Positions 1-8,485 of a stretch of DNA of 32,055 nt are shown piece by piece. The translations under genes were made by a program, and so were the position numbers. This DNA is from Streptomyces griseorubiginosus (GTDB taxonomy: Bacteria > Actinomycetota > Actinomycetes > Streptomycetales > Streptomycetaceae). The DNA is taken from contig NZ_WVUG01000075.1 of assembly GCF_017614965.1 (NCBI RefSeq), positions 1 to 32,055 on the forward strand, in the 5' to 3' direction. Below the pieces are notes generated by a model. The model saw nothing but the letters and a program-made list of their open reading frames with translations, was not told the origin of the DNA and searched no databases. Positions within the stretch are counted from its first letter, which is position 1, and each line of letters begins with the position of its first letter.

Positions 1-50
1 GTGTTGACGCGTCGCCCGCCCGCCCCCGTCTGTGCGCGCTGCTGTGTGCA

Positions 51-65
51 GGCTCACGGTGAGCC
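51..65. terminator. Perfect inverted repeat, possible hairpin terminator of an upstream gene
   Basis: GGCTCAC, one central base, GTGAGCC: a perfect 7+7 palindrome. It lies in the first 181 bases, where I see no convincing gene. It has no T-tract, which is common for actinobacterial terminators. It could equally be an operator for the lipoprotein gene at 182. The rest of 1-181 holds no clear feature apart from the ribosome binding site at 166-173. Confidence 0.35.
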
Positions 66-181
66 TTCTCTCGCCTGGTGCAAATGGATTCAAAAGGGTC
101 TCTAGTGGACGCCCGGCATGGGGTTGCCGTCTGTGTGGCGTGTATGTTCCGGGGCCGAGAGCCATGGAAGGGACCAAACCG

Positions 182-760
182 GTGAACAAGAAGCTCGCGG
201 CCGCACTGTCCGGCGGTGCGGTACTGGTACTGGCGCTGTCGGGATGCGGCGGCAGCAACAACAACGACAAGCTGGACTCCTGGGCCAAGCAGGTCTGCGA
301 CGGCGTACAGCCGCAGGCCAAGAAGATCGAGGCCGCCAACGCCGCGATCCAGAAGGAGACCTCGGACAACAGCACGCCGGAGCAGGTTCAGCAGACCGAC
401 GCGCAGGCCTTCCAGGACATGTCCGACGCCTACAAATCCATCGGCGCCGCGGTGCAGAACGCCGGGGCGCCGGACGTCGACGACGGGGCGAAGAAGCAGC
501 AGGACGCGGTCAAGGAACTCAACGACATCTCCGCCTCCTACGCCTCGCTGAAGGCGCAGGTCGACAAGCTGGAGACGAAGGACCAGGCCAAGTTCGCCGA
601 CGGGCTCAAGGGCATCGCGACCTCGCTGGACAAGCTGAGCCAGAGCGGGAACGACGCGCTGAAGACCCTCGAGGAGGGCGAGGTCGGCAAGGCGATGGCG
701 AAGCAGGAGAGCTGCAAGGCGGCCTCGGCGACCCCCTCCTCCGCGGCGACGGGGAGCTGA
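182..760 (+). CDS. Small secreted lipoprotein of unknown function
   Basis: The product is 192 residues with a short basic N-terminus (VNKK), a hydrophobic stretch and a lipobox L-S-G-C with the lipidated Cys at residue 22, so it should be exported and anchored to the outer face of the membrane. The mature part is hydrophilic and rich in Lys, Asp, Ala and Gln, probably helical, and ends in a Ser/Ala/Thr tail. I see no enzyme motif. I chose GTG 182 because GGAAGGGA at 166-173 sits 8 bases upstream; the in-frame ATG 164 would overlap that site and lengthen the basic N-terminus. It lies 43 bases before the methyltransferase gene, but that gene seems to have its own promoter. Similar small lipoproteins occur at this place in streptomycete genomes (recalled, not checked). 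Confidence 0.8.
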   Translation: MNKKLAAALSGGAVLVLALSGCGGSNNNDKLDSWAKQVCDGVQPQAKKIEAANAAIQKETSDNSTPEQVQQTDAQAFQDMSDAYKSIGAAVQNAGAPDVDDGAKKQQDAVKELNDISASYASLKAQVDKLETKDQAKFADGLKGIATSLDKLSQSGNDALKTLEEGEVGKAMAKQESCKAASATPSSAATGS

Positions 761-774
761 GCCGGGGCTGCGGA

Positions 775-803
775 CGGTCACCGCTGCCCGCCACAATGGG
801 GAC
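775..803 (+). promoter_or_regulatory. Putative leaderless promoter of the methyltransferase gene, weak DNA-damage-type motif
   Basis: A -10-like CACAAT (792-797) lies exactly six bases before the GTG start at 804, the usual geometry of a leaderless streptomycete transcript. GTCA (777-780) starts 15 bases upstream of the -10, the same spacing as in the stronger motifs before the kinase, tmk and holB genes. Only the GTCA core matches well, so the regulatory assignment is weak. Confidence 0.4.
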
Positions 804-2324
804 GTGAGTATCTCCGCGCTGCCCACCCTGCCCGCATCCGACCGTCCCGACGTCGCCGCCCGGCTGCGCGACGCCCTGCTCGGGGCGTCCTTCACCGCCG
901 ACGGCCTGCTCGACCTGCTCGGCGCGCCCGCGTACGCGGCGCTGGCGCGCAGCGAGACCGTGCCGGCGCTGCGGGCGACGCGCGGGGACACCCCGCTCGA
1001 GGTGCTCGTACGGCTGTTCCTGCTGCAGCAGCCCGTGACGCACGCACGCGTGGAGACCGTTCTGCCGCTCGACGCCTGTCTGGAGAGCGGGTGGCTCGTC
1101 CCGGCGGGCGCGGACGAGGTGGCCGCGACCGTGGACGTACGGCCGTACGGCGGGCCCGACGGCGAGGACTGGTTCATCGTGTCCGACCTGGGCTGTGCCG
1201 TCGGCGGCGCCGGTGGCATCGGCAGCCGCGAGGAGGGCGTCGTCCTCGGCGTCGGCGGCGCCTCCACGACCCTGGCCGGCATCACCGTCCGTACGCCCGT
1301 CTCCAGCGCCCTTGACCTCGGCACGGGGTCCGGCATCCAGGCGCTGCACGCCTCCCGGCACGCCACGCGCGTGACGGCGACCGACCTCAACCCGCGCGCG
1401 CTGCACATCACCGCGCTCACCCTGGCCCTGTCCGGCGCCCCCGCGGCCGATCTGCGCGAGGGGTCGCTGTACGAGCCGGTGCGGGACGACGAGACGTACG
1501 ACCTGATCGTCTCCAACCCGCCCTTCGTCATCTCGCCCGGCGCGCGGCTGACCTACCGGGACGGAGGGATGGGCGGGGACGATCTGTGCCGCTCGCTCGT
1601 TCAGGGTGCGGGGGACCGCTTGAACGAGGGCGGGTTCGCGCAGTTCCTCGCCAACTGGCAGCACGTGGAGGGGGAGGACTGGCAGGACAGGCTCAGGTCG
1701 TGGGTCCCGCGCGGCTGCGACGCGTGGATCGTGCAGCGCGAGACGCAGGACGTCACGCAGTACGCCGAGCTGTGGCTCAGGGACGCCGGTGACCACCGGG
1801 GCGACCTGGCCGAGTACCAGGCGCGGTACGACGCGTGGCTGGACGAGTTCGAGGCGCGCAAGGTGAAGGCCGTCGGCTTCGGCTGGATCACGCTGCGCAG
1901 GACGGGCGCCGCCGTGCCCTCCATCACCGTGGAGGAGTGGCCGCATTCGGTCGAACAGCCGCTCGGAGAAACGGTGCGGACGCACTTCGACCGCCTCGAC
2001 TACCTGCGCTCGCACGACGACGCGGCCCTGCTGGAGGGGCGCTTCCGGCTCGTCACCGAGGTCGTCCAGGAACAGGTCGGGCTGCCCGGCGCCGAGGACC
2101 CGGAGCACGTCGTGCTGCGCCAGCACCGGGGCATGCGCCGCGCCACCAAGGTGGACACGGTCGGCGCGGGATTCGCGGGCGTGTGCGACGGCTCGCTGAG
2201 CGCCGGCCGCATCCTGGACGCCATCGCCCAACTGGTCGGCGAGGACCCGGTGTTGCTGCGCGACCGGACACCGGCGCAGATCAGGCTGCTGGTGGAACAG
2301 GGGTTCCTCGAGCCTGTGGAGTGA
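804..2324 (+). CDS. Class I SAM-dependent methyltransferase with N- and C-terminal extensions
   Basis: The product is 506 residues. The Rossmann-fold SAM-binding motif LDLGTGSG is at residues 170-177, an acidic end of beta strand 2 follows (ATDLNPRAL), and NPPF at 238-241 is the catalytic motif IV of N-methyltransferases of the HemK/PrmC/RsmC class, which modify amide or exocyclic amino nitrogens. About 165 residues precede the core, including a helical region resembling a winged-helix or DUF-type leader, and about 200 residues follow it. That is much longer than PrmC (about 280), so it is probably not the release-factor methyltransferase. The substrate cannot be read from sequence; rRNA or protein is possible. 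The GTG start at 804 is supported by the promoter geometry rather than by a ribosome binding site. Confidence 0.85.
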   Translation: MSISALPTLPASDRPDVAARLRDALLGASFTADGLLDLLGAPAYAALARSETVPALRATRGDTPLEVLVRLFLLQQPVTHARVETVLPLDACLESGWLVPAGADEVAATVDVRPYGGPDGEDWFIVSDLGCAVGGAGGIGSREEGVVLGVGGASTTLAGITVRTPVSSALDLGTGSGIQALHASRHATRVTATDLNPRALHITALTLALSGAPAADLREGSLYEPVRDDETYDLIVSNPPFVISPGARLTYRDGGMGGDDLCRSLVQGAGDRLNEGGFAQFLANWQHVEGEDWQDRLRSWVPRGCDAWIVQRETQDVTQYAELWLRDAGDHRGDLAEYQARYDAWLDEFEARKVKAVGFGWITLRRTGAAVPSITVEEWPHSVEQPLGETVRTHFDRLDYLRSHDDAALLEGRFRLVTEVVQEQVGLPGAEDPEHVVLRQHRGMRRATKVDTVGAGFAGVCDGSLSAGRILDAIAQLVGEDPVLLRDRTPAQIRLLVEQGFLEPVE

Positions 2325-2421
2325 CCGGCGTGTCCCACGTCGCTCATGGGAGGATCCCGCACCCCTGATGGCTCTGCGTCCGATCTGCCGCGATTTACGG
2401 GATTGGTGACGAAAAGTACTC

Positions 2422-2444
2422 CTGTCAGTGGCGCATGCGACGCT
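2422..2444 (+). promoter_or_regulatory. Putative PafBC/RecA-NDp-type promoter before the kinase gene
   Basis: CTGTCAGTG (2422-2430), eight bases, then GACGCT (2439-2444) fits the actinobacterial DNA-damage promoter tTGTCRgtg-N8-TAnnnT at all but two defined positions. The predicted start of transcription near 2451 gives a leader of about 55 bases to ATG 2507. An alternative -10, TACTTT at 2444-2449, with CTGTCA as -35 and a 16-base spacer is also possible. Confidence 0.45.
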
Positions 2445-2506
2445 ACTTTCTAGAGACAGGCTCCACGCGTCCTCGGGGGAGGCGCGCTGTCTCGGGGGAG
2501 GCGCCA

Positions 2507-4930
2507 ATGGCGGGGGACACGCCGGAACACGGCCAGGGCCGGATGATCAACGGGCGGTACCGGCTGCTGCGCACGCTGGGCGCGGGCGGCATGGGCCGCG
2601 TCTGGCTCGCCCACGACACCGAACTGGCCTGCGAGGTCGCGGTCAAGGAGATCGCGCTGCCGGACCTGCCGGTGGACGGGGACGAGACGGCGCAGCGCAT
2701 CGCCCGGGCCCGTAGCGAGGCCCGGCACGCAGCGCGGCTGCGAGGCCATCCGCATGTGGCGACGGTGCACGACGTGGTGGTCCACGAGGGGCTCCCGTGG
2801 ATCGTGATGGAGTACGTCCCGGACGCGGTCGACCTCCAGGCGGTGATCCGGAGTTCGGGCCCGCTGCCGCCCGCGCGGGTGGCCGAGATCGGGCTCGCCG
2901 TGCTCGACGCGCTCACCGCCGGCCATCGCATCGGCATCCTCCACAGGGATGTGAAACCGGCCAACATCCTTCTGGCGCCGGACGCTTCGGGCGACGCCTA
3001 CGCGCGCGTGCTGCTCACCGACTACGGCATCGCGCTCATGCCCGAGTCCCACGAACCCCGGCTCACCGCCACCGCGGGCATCCTCGGCACACCCGGGTAC
3101 CTCGCACCCGAGCGCGCGCGGGGCGAGCCGCCCACCCCGGCCGCCGACCTCTTCTCCCTCGGTGCCACGCTCTACGCGGCCGTCGAGGGCCGCGGCCCCT
3201 TCGACCGCCACGGTGACTACGCCACCCTGACCGCCCTGCTCGGCGAGGAGCCGGCCCCGCCGGCCCGCGCGGGCGAACTGGCGCCCGTGCTCCACGGGTT
3301 GCTGGTCAAGGACCCGGTGCGCAGGTCGGCGCCCGAGACGGTCCGCCCCGCCCTGGAGCGGGTGCTGCAACAGTCCGCGGCCCAGGCACCGGCGAAGGGG
3401 TTCGGCCCACCGCAGGGATACGCGGCGGGTGCGGCGCAGGGCGGACAGCCTCCGCCCGGGTATGTGGCGAACGCGGCGCAAGGGGGTTCGTCGCCGGTGG
3501 GGTACGCGGGTGGCGCGCAAGGGAGTTCATCCCCAGCGGGGTACGCGGGTGGCGCGCAAGGGGGTTCGCCCCCAGCCGGGTACGCGGGTGCCGCGCAAGG
3601 CGGTTCACCCGGCTCACCTCCTCCCGGGTACGGCGCGGCGCCGCCCGGATACGTGGCGAGCACGCCCTCGCAGGGCAGCACGCCGAACAGCCCACCGCCG
3701 CCGGGGTACGTGGCGGGTGGGACGCCTGCGGGGTACGCGGGCGGTGCGACGCCCCCGGGACATGGGGCGGGCGGCACGCCTCCCGGATACGTCGCCGCCG
3801 GACCGTACGGCGAGTTGTCACCCGTACCGCCGGGCGGACCGCACACGCCCGGGGCGCCGCAGACCCCCGACAACCCGCCGACGCCGACGCCGACTCCGCA
3901 GACGCCGGGCGGCCCTCAGGCCCCGGTGCCGTATCCCGGCTGGAATCCGTATGCGAGCAGCCCCACCGTCACGTACACGGGCCCCGGCGGCCCGGGGCAG
4001 AGCCCGGCAGCCGTACCGCAGCCCGATGGCCCCCGGCGTTCCCGGCGGACCGTCGTCATCGTCGCCGCGGTGGCCGCCGTGGCGCTCGTGCTCGGGGTCG
4101 GAGTGTGGGCCGCGGTGTCGCTGACCCGTCACGACAACAGCGCCCAGCCACACAGGAGTCCGCCGGCGCGGTCGTCCTCGCAGCCGAGCCCCACCGGGCC
4201 GGTGTACGTGTACGGCGAGCAGGTCGGCCTCACCAAGCCGTTGCAGGCCGGGGACTGCGTGAAGGCGGTGTGGTCGGGCGAGCCGTTCAAGTCGCCGCCC
4301 AACCTCGGGGTCGTGGACTGCGCCAACGACCTCCTCGAGGGCCAGGTGGTGGCCGTCGACTCCGCGGCCGACTACGCCGACGCGCGCGCCCACGGCGCCG
4401 ACCGTTGCGCGCGCCAGAGCGAACCGCTGGCGCGGAGTCTTCCGGACGCGGGGTACTACGCCGTCGTGCCGACCCGCCAGGGATTCGGCGCGTCCGGCGG
4501 CGGTACGGCCTGTCTCGTCCTCGGCCGGCACATACCCATCGGGGGCGAGGTCGGGCGGTTCCGGGACGCCGGGATCGACATGGCGGCGGCCCAGATGAGC
4601 GTCGGCGACTGCTTCGTCTACCTGGAGGAGAAGGACACCACCCACACCTACCTCACCGACTGCGCGCAGGCGCACACGGACCAGGTGATCGGCTTCGCCC
4701 GGGCTCCGGCGAACATGGACTTCACCACGGGCACCAAGAACGCGGAGAAGCTCTGCACCAACAAGTTCGAGTCGACCTGGTCACCCGGCTCCGGCCGGGC
4801 GATCATCGGCTGGTGGAACACCAAGGAGAACTGGAACCAGGGCTTCACCACGGTGATCTGCACCATGGAGCGCGCCGACGGGGAGAAATCGACGGGACAG
4901 CTGACCCCGCCGCCGTCCGGCTCGGCGTGA
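2507..4930 (+). CDS. Transmembrane serine/threonine protein kinase (PknB/Hanks type)
   Basis: The product is 807 residues. The cytosolic kinase domain (about 15-290) has the Gly loop GAGGMG (25-30), catalytic Lys47 in AVKE, HRDVKPAN (His146, Asp148), DYG at 172-174 in place of the usual DFG, and GTPGYLAPE. A Gly/Pro/Tyr-rich linker with degenerate GYAGGAQG repeats follows (about 304-510), then one membrane helix (about 515-540) and an extracellular part of about 265 residues. That part holds two similar units, each opening with G-D-C and carrying a second Cys about 25 residues on (AGDCVK... and VGDCFV...), reminiscent of the septum-formation domain rather than PASTA repeats. ATG 2507 is preceded by GGGGGAG (2494-2500). 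The kinase core looks active. The signal sensed is unknown. Confidence 0.93.
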   Translation: MAGDTPEHGQGRMINGRYRLLRTLGAGGMGRVWLAHDTELACEVAVKEIALPDLPVDGDETAQRIARARSEARHAARLRGHPHVATVHDVVVHEGLPWIVMEYVPDAVDLQAVIRSSGPLPPARVAEIGLAVLDALTAGHRIGILHRDVKPANILLAPDASGDAYARVLLTDYGIALMPESHEPRLTATAGILGTPGYLAPERARGEPPTPAADLFSLGATLYAAVEGRGPFDRHGDYATLTALLGEEPAPPARAGELAPVLHGLLVKDPVRRSAPETVRPALERVLQQSAAQAPAKGFGPPQGYAAGAAQGGQPPPGYVANAAQGGSSPVGYAGGAQGSSSPAGYAGGAQGGSPPAGYAGAAQGGSPGSPPPGYGAAPPGYVASTPSQGSTPNSPPPPGYVAGGTPAGYAGGATPPGHGAGGTPPGYVAAGPYGELSPVPPGGPHTPGAPQTPDNPPTPTPTPQTPGGPQAPVPYPGWNPYASSPTVTYTGPGGPGQSPAAVPQPDGPRRSRRTVVIVAAVAAVALVLGVGVWAAVSLTRHDNSAQPHRSPPARSSSQPSPTGPVYVYGEQVGLTKPLQAGDCVKAVWSGEPFKSPPNLGVVDCANDLLEGQVVAVDSAADYADARAHGADRCARQSEPLARSLPDAGYYAVVPTRQGFGASGGGTACLVLGRHIPIGGEVGRFRDAGIDMAAAQMSVGDCFVYLEEKDTTHTYLTDCAQAHTDQVIGFARAPANMDFTTGTKNAEKLCTNKFESTWSPGSGRAIIGWWNTKENWNQGFTTVICTMERADGEKSTGQLTPPPSGSA
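3417..3810 (+). repeat. Degenerate 39-bp repeats coding the kinase linker
   Basis: The linker is built from GY-(A/V)-x(2,3)-A-Q-G-(G/S)-S-P units. The middle copies (about 3500-3610) are nearly identical at the DNA level over 13 codons, while the outer ones are degenerate. The region is a candidate for length variation between strains and for assembly collapse. Confidence 0.7.
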
Positions 4931-5059
4931 CGGTCCCGCTTGGGCAACGCATGGCGGTCCGGACTCCTGTCGTTCACCCCTGGTTCGCCCACGCGTCTCC
5001 CGTCGCTGCGAGCGTCCGGGTCCAGCACCCCGCACGGAACGGCACGGGAAGGACCCACC

Positions 5060-5257
5060 ATGGAGAGCGGTCCGGCGATCTTCACCGGCACGGTGTTCGC
5101 CCTGTTCGGAGCCGCCCTGCTGGCCTGGGTCGCCGTCCGGCTGCGGCACCGGCGGCCCGTCGCCCTCGGTGTGAGCCCGGTCGCATCCGCGGCCCTCGCC
5201 GCCATCGCCGGCGCGGGCGCTGTCGCGATCGGCGTCTGGTGCTTCGCAAGCGTCTGA
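5060..5257 (+). CDS. Small integral membrane protein, two helices
   Basis: A 65-residue protein starts at ATG 5060, with GGGAAGGA (5046-5053) six bases upstream. Two hydrophobic segments (about residues 7-27 and 40-63) are separated by a basic, Arg/His-rich loop (RLRHRRP), which predicts a hairpin with the loop in the cytosol. There are no catalytic motifs and I do not recognise a family with a known function. It stands between the kinase and topA genes on the same strand. A hairpin follows its stop codon, so it may be a single transcription unit or the end of the kinase unit. Confidence 0.7.
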   Translation: MESGPAIFTGTVFALFGAALLAWVAVRLRHRRPVALGVSPVASAALAAIAGAGAVAIGVWCFASV

Positions 5258-5264
5258 CGACGCG

Positions 5265-5286
5265 ATCTCCGAAGCCGCGCGGAGAT
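5265..5286 (+). terminator. Possible hairpin terminator
   Basis: ATCTCCG (5265-5271) and CGGAGAT (5280-5286) form a perfect 7-bp stem with an 8-base loop, eight bases after the stop of the small membrane protein gene. There is no T-tract, so this is only a moderate call. Confidence 0.4.
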
Positions 5287-5406
5287 GGCCGGGAGTGACC
5301 GGTACGTGACGTTCCGCGCGCTGCCCGAATGCCGCTGACCACTCCGTGCGGCAGGAATGGCGCGACTCGGGTTACCGTTCGAGTGGCCGTTGCGGGCTTT
5401 TCCCGT

Positions 5407-5437
5407 TTGACACGGGGGCGGGATGTACCGTCACACT
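5407..5437 (+). promoter_or_regulatory. Putative topA promoter
   Basis: A consensus TTGACA (5407-5412) stands about 105 bases upstream of the topA start. The -10 is poor; GTCACA or CACACT (5430-5437), at a 17-19 base spacing, are the candidates. In streptomycetes topA transcription is known to respond to supercoiling, and a weak -10 with a suboptimal spacer would suit that. This link is inference. Confidence 0.4.
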
Positions 5438-5515
5438 CCGCAGCGTCACCATGACACGACCCCGGGAGGAACGCCTGGGGAGGCCCCAGCGTCGACCGGA
5501 GAGAGAAGAGCGAAG

Positions 5516-8341
5516 TTGTCCCCGACCAGCGAGACCGCACACGGCGGCCGCCGACTCGTCATCGTCGAGTCGCCTGCCAAGGCGAAGACGATCAAGGGCT
5601 ATCTCGGCCCCGGCTACACCGTCGAGGCGAGCGTCGGGCACATCCGCGACCTTCCCAACGGCGCCGCGGAGGTGCCGGAGAAGTACACCGGCGAGGTCCG
5701 CCGCCTCGGTGTGGACGTCGAGCACGACTTCGAGCCGATCTATGTCGTCAACGCCGACAAGCGGGCTCAGGTCAAGAAGCTCAAGGACCTGCTGAAGGAC
5801 TCCGACGAGCTCTACCTCGCCACCGATGAGGACCGCGAGGGCGAGGCCATCGCCTGGCACCTGCAGGAAGTGCTCAAGCCCAAGGTCCCGGTCAAGCGGA
5901 TGGTCTTCCACGAGATCACCAAGTCCGCGATCCAGGCCGCCGTGGCCAACCCGCGCCAGCTCAACCAGAAGCTGGTCGACGCCCAGGAGACCCGCCGCAT
6001 CCTCGACCGCCTCTACGGCTACGAGGTCTCGCCGGTCCTGTGGAAGAAGGTCATGCCGAGGCTGTCGGCGGGCCGCGTCCAGTCCGTCGCCACCCGGCTC
6101 GTGGTCGAGCGGGAACGCGAGCGCATCGCTTTTCGTTCTGCCGAGTACTGGGACCTGACGGGGACCTTCGCGACCGGCCGCGCGGGAGATCCGTCGGACC
6201 CGTCGTCGCTGGTCGCCCGCCTGCAGACCGTCGACGGCAGGCGGGTCGCGCAGGGCCGCGACTTCGACTCCCTGGGACAACTCAAGAGCGAGCAGGTCCT
6301 CCAACTCGACGAGGCTGGCGCCCGCGCGCTGGCCGCCGCCCTGGATCAGACACAGTTCTCCGTCCGCTCGGTCGAGTCCAAGCCGTACCGCCGGTCGCCG
6401 TACGCCCCGTTCCGTACGACGACGCTGCAGCAGGAGGCCTCGCGCAAGCTCGGCTTCGGCGCGAAGGCGACCATGCAGGTGGCCCAGAAGCTGTACGAGA
6501 ACGGCTTCATCACCTACATGCGTACGGACTCCACGACCCTCAGCGACACCGCCGTGGCCGCCGCCCGCGCCCAGGTCACCCAGCTCTACGGCGCCGACTA
6601 CCTGCCGTCGAGCCCGCGGACGTACGCCGGGAAGGTCAAGAACGCGCAGGAGGCGCACGAGGCGATCCGGCCCTCGGGTGATCGTTTCCGCACGCCCGCC
6701 GAGACCGGGCTGACCGGTGACCAGTTCAAGCTCTACGAGCTGATCTGGAAGCGGACCGTCGCCTCCCAGATGAAGGACGCGACCGGCAACAGCGTGACCG
6801 TGAAGATCGGCGGCACGGCTGCCGACGGCCGGGACGTCGAGTTCAGCGCGTCCGGCAAGACGATCACCTTCCACGGCTTCCTGAAGGCATACGTCGAGGG
6901 CGCCGACGACCCGAACGCCGAGCTGGACGACCGCGAGCGGCGGCTGCCGCAGGTCGCCGAGGGCGACCGGCTCACCGCCGAGGAGATCACGGTCGACGGG
7001 CACGCCACCAAGCCCCCGGCCCGCTACACCGAGGCCAGCCTGGTCAAGGAACTCGAAGAGCGCGAGATCGGCCGCCCGTCGACGTACGCGTCGATCATCG
7101 GCACGATCCTCGACCGCGGCTACGTCTTCAAGAAGGGCACGGCACTCGTCCCCTCCTTCCTGTCCTTCGCCGTGGTCAACCTCCTGGAGAAGCACTTCGG
7201 GCGGCTCGTCGACTACGACTTCACCGCCCGCATGGAGGACGACCTCGACCGGATCGCCGCCGGTCAGGCGCAGTCCGTGCCGTGGCTGCGGCGCTTCTAC
7301 TTCGGTGAGGGCGAGGGCGTCGGCGAGGGTGGCGCGGCCGACGCCGGCAACGGCGACGGGGACCACCTCGGCGGCCTCAAGGAGCTCGTGACCGACCTGG
7401 GCGCGATCGACGCCCGCGAGGTGTCGTCGTTCCCGGTGGGCAACGGCATCGTGCTGCGCGTCGGGCGCTACGGCCCGTACATCGAGCGCGGTGAGAAGGA
7501 CTCCGAGGGCCACCAGCGGGCGGACGTGCCCGAGGACCTGGCCCCGGACGAGCTGTCCGTCGAGCTCGCGGAGGAGCTGCTCGCCAAGCCGAGCGGCGAC
7601 TTCGAGCTCGGCGTCGACCCGCAGACGGGCCACCAGATCATCGCCCGGGACGGCCGCTACGGCCCGTACGTCACCGAGGTGCTCCCCGAGGGCACCCCGA
7701 AGACCGGCAAGAACGCCGTCAAGCCGCGTACGGCCTCGCTGTTCAAGTCGATGTCGCTGGACACGGTGACGCTCGAGGACGCGCTGCGGCTGATGTCCCT
7801 GCCGCGGGTGGTCGGCACCGACGCCGACGGCCAGGAGATCACCGCGCAGAACGGCCGTTACGGTCCGTACCTGAAGAAGGGCACGGACTCGCGCTCGCTG
7901 CAGTCCGAGGAGCAGCTCTTCACCATCACCCTCGAAGAGGCGCTGCAGATCTACTCCCAGCCCAAGCAGCGCGGCCGGGCCGCCGCCAAGCCGCCGCTGA
8001 AGGAGCTGGGCACCGACCCGGTCAGCGAGAAGCCCGTGGTGGTGAAGGACGGCCGTTTCGGGCCGTACGTCACCGACGGGGAGACCAACGCGACCCTGCG
8101 CTCGGGCGACAGCGTCGAGACCATCACCCCGGAGCGCGGGTTCGAACTCCTCGCCGAGAAGCGGGCCAAGGGCCCCGCCAAGAAGACGGCGAAGAAGGCT
8201 CCCGCGAAGAAGGCGGCCCCGGCCAAGAAGACGACGGCCGCCAAGAAGACCGCGGCGAAGAAGTCGACGACGGCCGCCAAGAAGACGACCGCCAAGACCG
8301 CCGTGAAGAAGGCCACCGCGTCGAAGTCCGCGGAGGAGTAA
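5516..8341 (+). CDS. topA: DNA topoisomerase I (type IA)
   Basis: This enzyme relaxes negatively supercoiled DNA by single-strand passage. The 941-residue product has the TOPRIM motifs VESPAKAKT (Glu18) and DEDREGEAIAWH (104-115), and catalytic Tyr334 in ITYMRTDST. The topoisomerase core reaches about residue 600. In place of the zinc ribbons of E. coli TopA, the C-terminal part has four G-R-(Y/F)-G-P-Y repeats (starting near 7467, 7662, 7851 and 8052) and a tail of about 55 residues of KKTAAKK-type basic repeats, as in other actinobacteria, where the tail promotes processivity. I chose TTG 5516 because GGAGAGAGAAG (5498-5508) lies just upstream and the product then begins MSPTSET, as I recall for the S. 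coelicolor protein. An in-frame ATG at 5423 lacks a ribosome binding site. Context: chromosome maintenance genes follow. Confidence 0.97.
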   Translation: MSPTSETAHGGRRLVIVESPAKAKTIKGYLGPGYTVEASVGHIRDLPNGAAEVPEKYTGEVRRLGVDVEHDFEPIYVVNADKRAQVKKLKDLLKDSDELYLATDEDREGEAIAWHLQEVLKPKVPVKRMVFHEITKSAIQAAVANPRQLNQKLVDAQETRRILDRLYGYEVSPVLWKKVMPRLSAGRVQSVATRLVVERERERIAFRSAEYWDLTGTFATGRAGDPSDPSSLVARLQTVDGRRVAQGRDFDSLGQLKSEQVLQLDEAGARALAAALDQTQFSVRSVESKPYRRSPYAPFRTTTLQQEASRKLGFGAKATMQVAQKLYENGFITYMRTDSTTLSDTAVAAARAQVTQLYGADYLPSSPRTYAGKVKNAQEAHEAIRPSGDRFRTPAETGLTGDQFKLYELIWKRTVASQMKDATGNSVTVKIGGTAADGRDVEFSASGKTITFHGFLKAYVEGADDPNAELDDRERRLPQVAEGDRLTAEEITVDGHATKPPARYTEASLVKELEEREIGRPSTYASIIGTILDRGYVFKKGTALVPSFLSFAVVNLLEKHFGRLVDYDFTARMEDDLDRIAAGQAQSVPWLRRFYFGEGEGVGEGGAADAGNGDGDHLGGLKELVTDLGAIDAREVSSFPVGNGIVLRVGRYGPYIERGEKDSEGHQRADVPEDLAPDELSVELAEELLAKPSGDFELGVDPQTGHQIIARDGRYGPYVTEVLPEGTPKTGKNAVKPRTASLFKSMSLDTVTLEDALRLMSLPRVVGTDADGQEITAQNGRYGPYLKKGTDSRSLQSEEQLFTITLEEALQIYSQPKQRGRAAAKPPLKELGTDPVSEKPVVVKDGRFGPYVTDGETNATLRSGDSVETITPERGFELLAEKRAKGPAKKTAKKAPAKKAAPAKKTTAAKKTAAKKSTTAAKKTTAKTAVKKATASKSAEE

Positions 8342-8429
8342 GGGCGTTCGGGACCCGGTCGGCGACGGCCGGGACCTTCACGTCCTGTTCGCGAAACGAA
8401 CGCCCCGGTATCGCTTTGGTGTCGGGGCG
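8342..8429 (+). terminator. Two overlapping hairpins between topA and tmk
   Basis: GGGCGTTCG (8342-8350) pairs perfectly with CGAACGCCC (8397-8405) across a 46-base loop. CGCCCCG (8401-8407) pairs with CGGGGCG (8423-8429) across 15 bases. The two stems share 8401-8405 and cannot form together. The likely role is termination of the topA message. No T-tract is seen. Confidence 0.5.
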
Positions 8430-8456
8430 CGCGCACCTGCGCCCGCGCGCCCCGGG

Positions 8457-8479
8457 CTGTCAGTCGGTCCCGATAGGCT
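8457..8479 (+). promoter_or_regulatory. Putative PafBC/RecA-NDp-type promoter, leaderless
   Basis: CTGTCAGTC (8457-8465), eight bases, then TAGGCT (8474-8479) fits tTGTCRgtg-N8-TAnnnT at all but the first and last defined bases of the upstream box. The -10 ends six bases before ATG 8486, so the transcript would be leaderless. No ribosome binding site is present, in agreement. Confidence 0.6.
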
Positions 8480-8485
8480 GAATGC

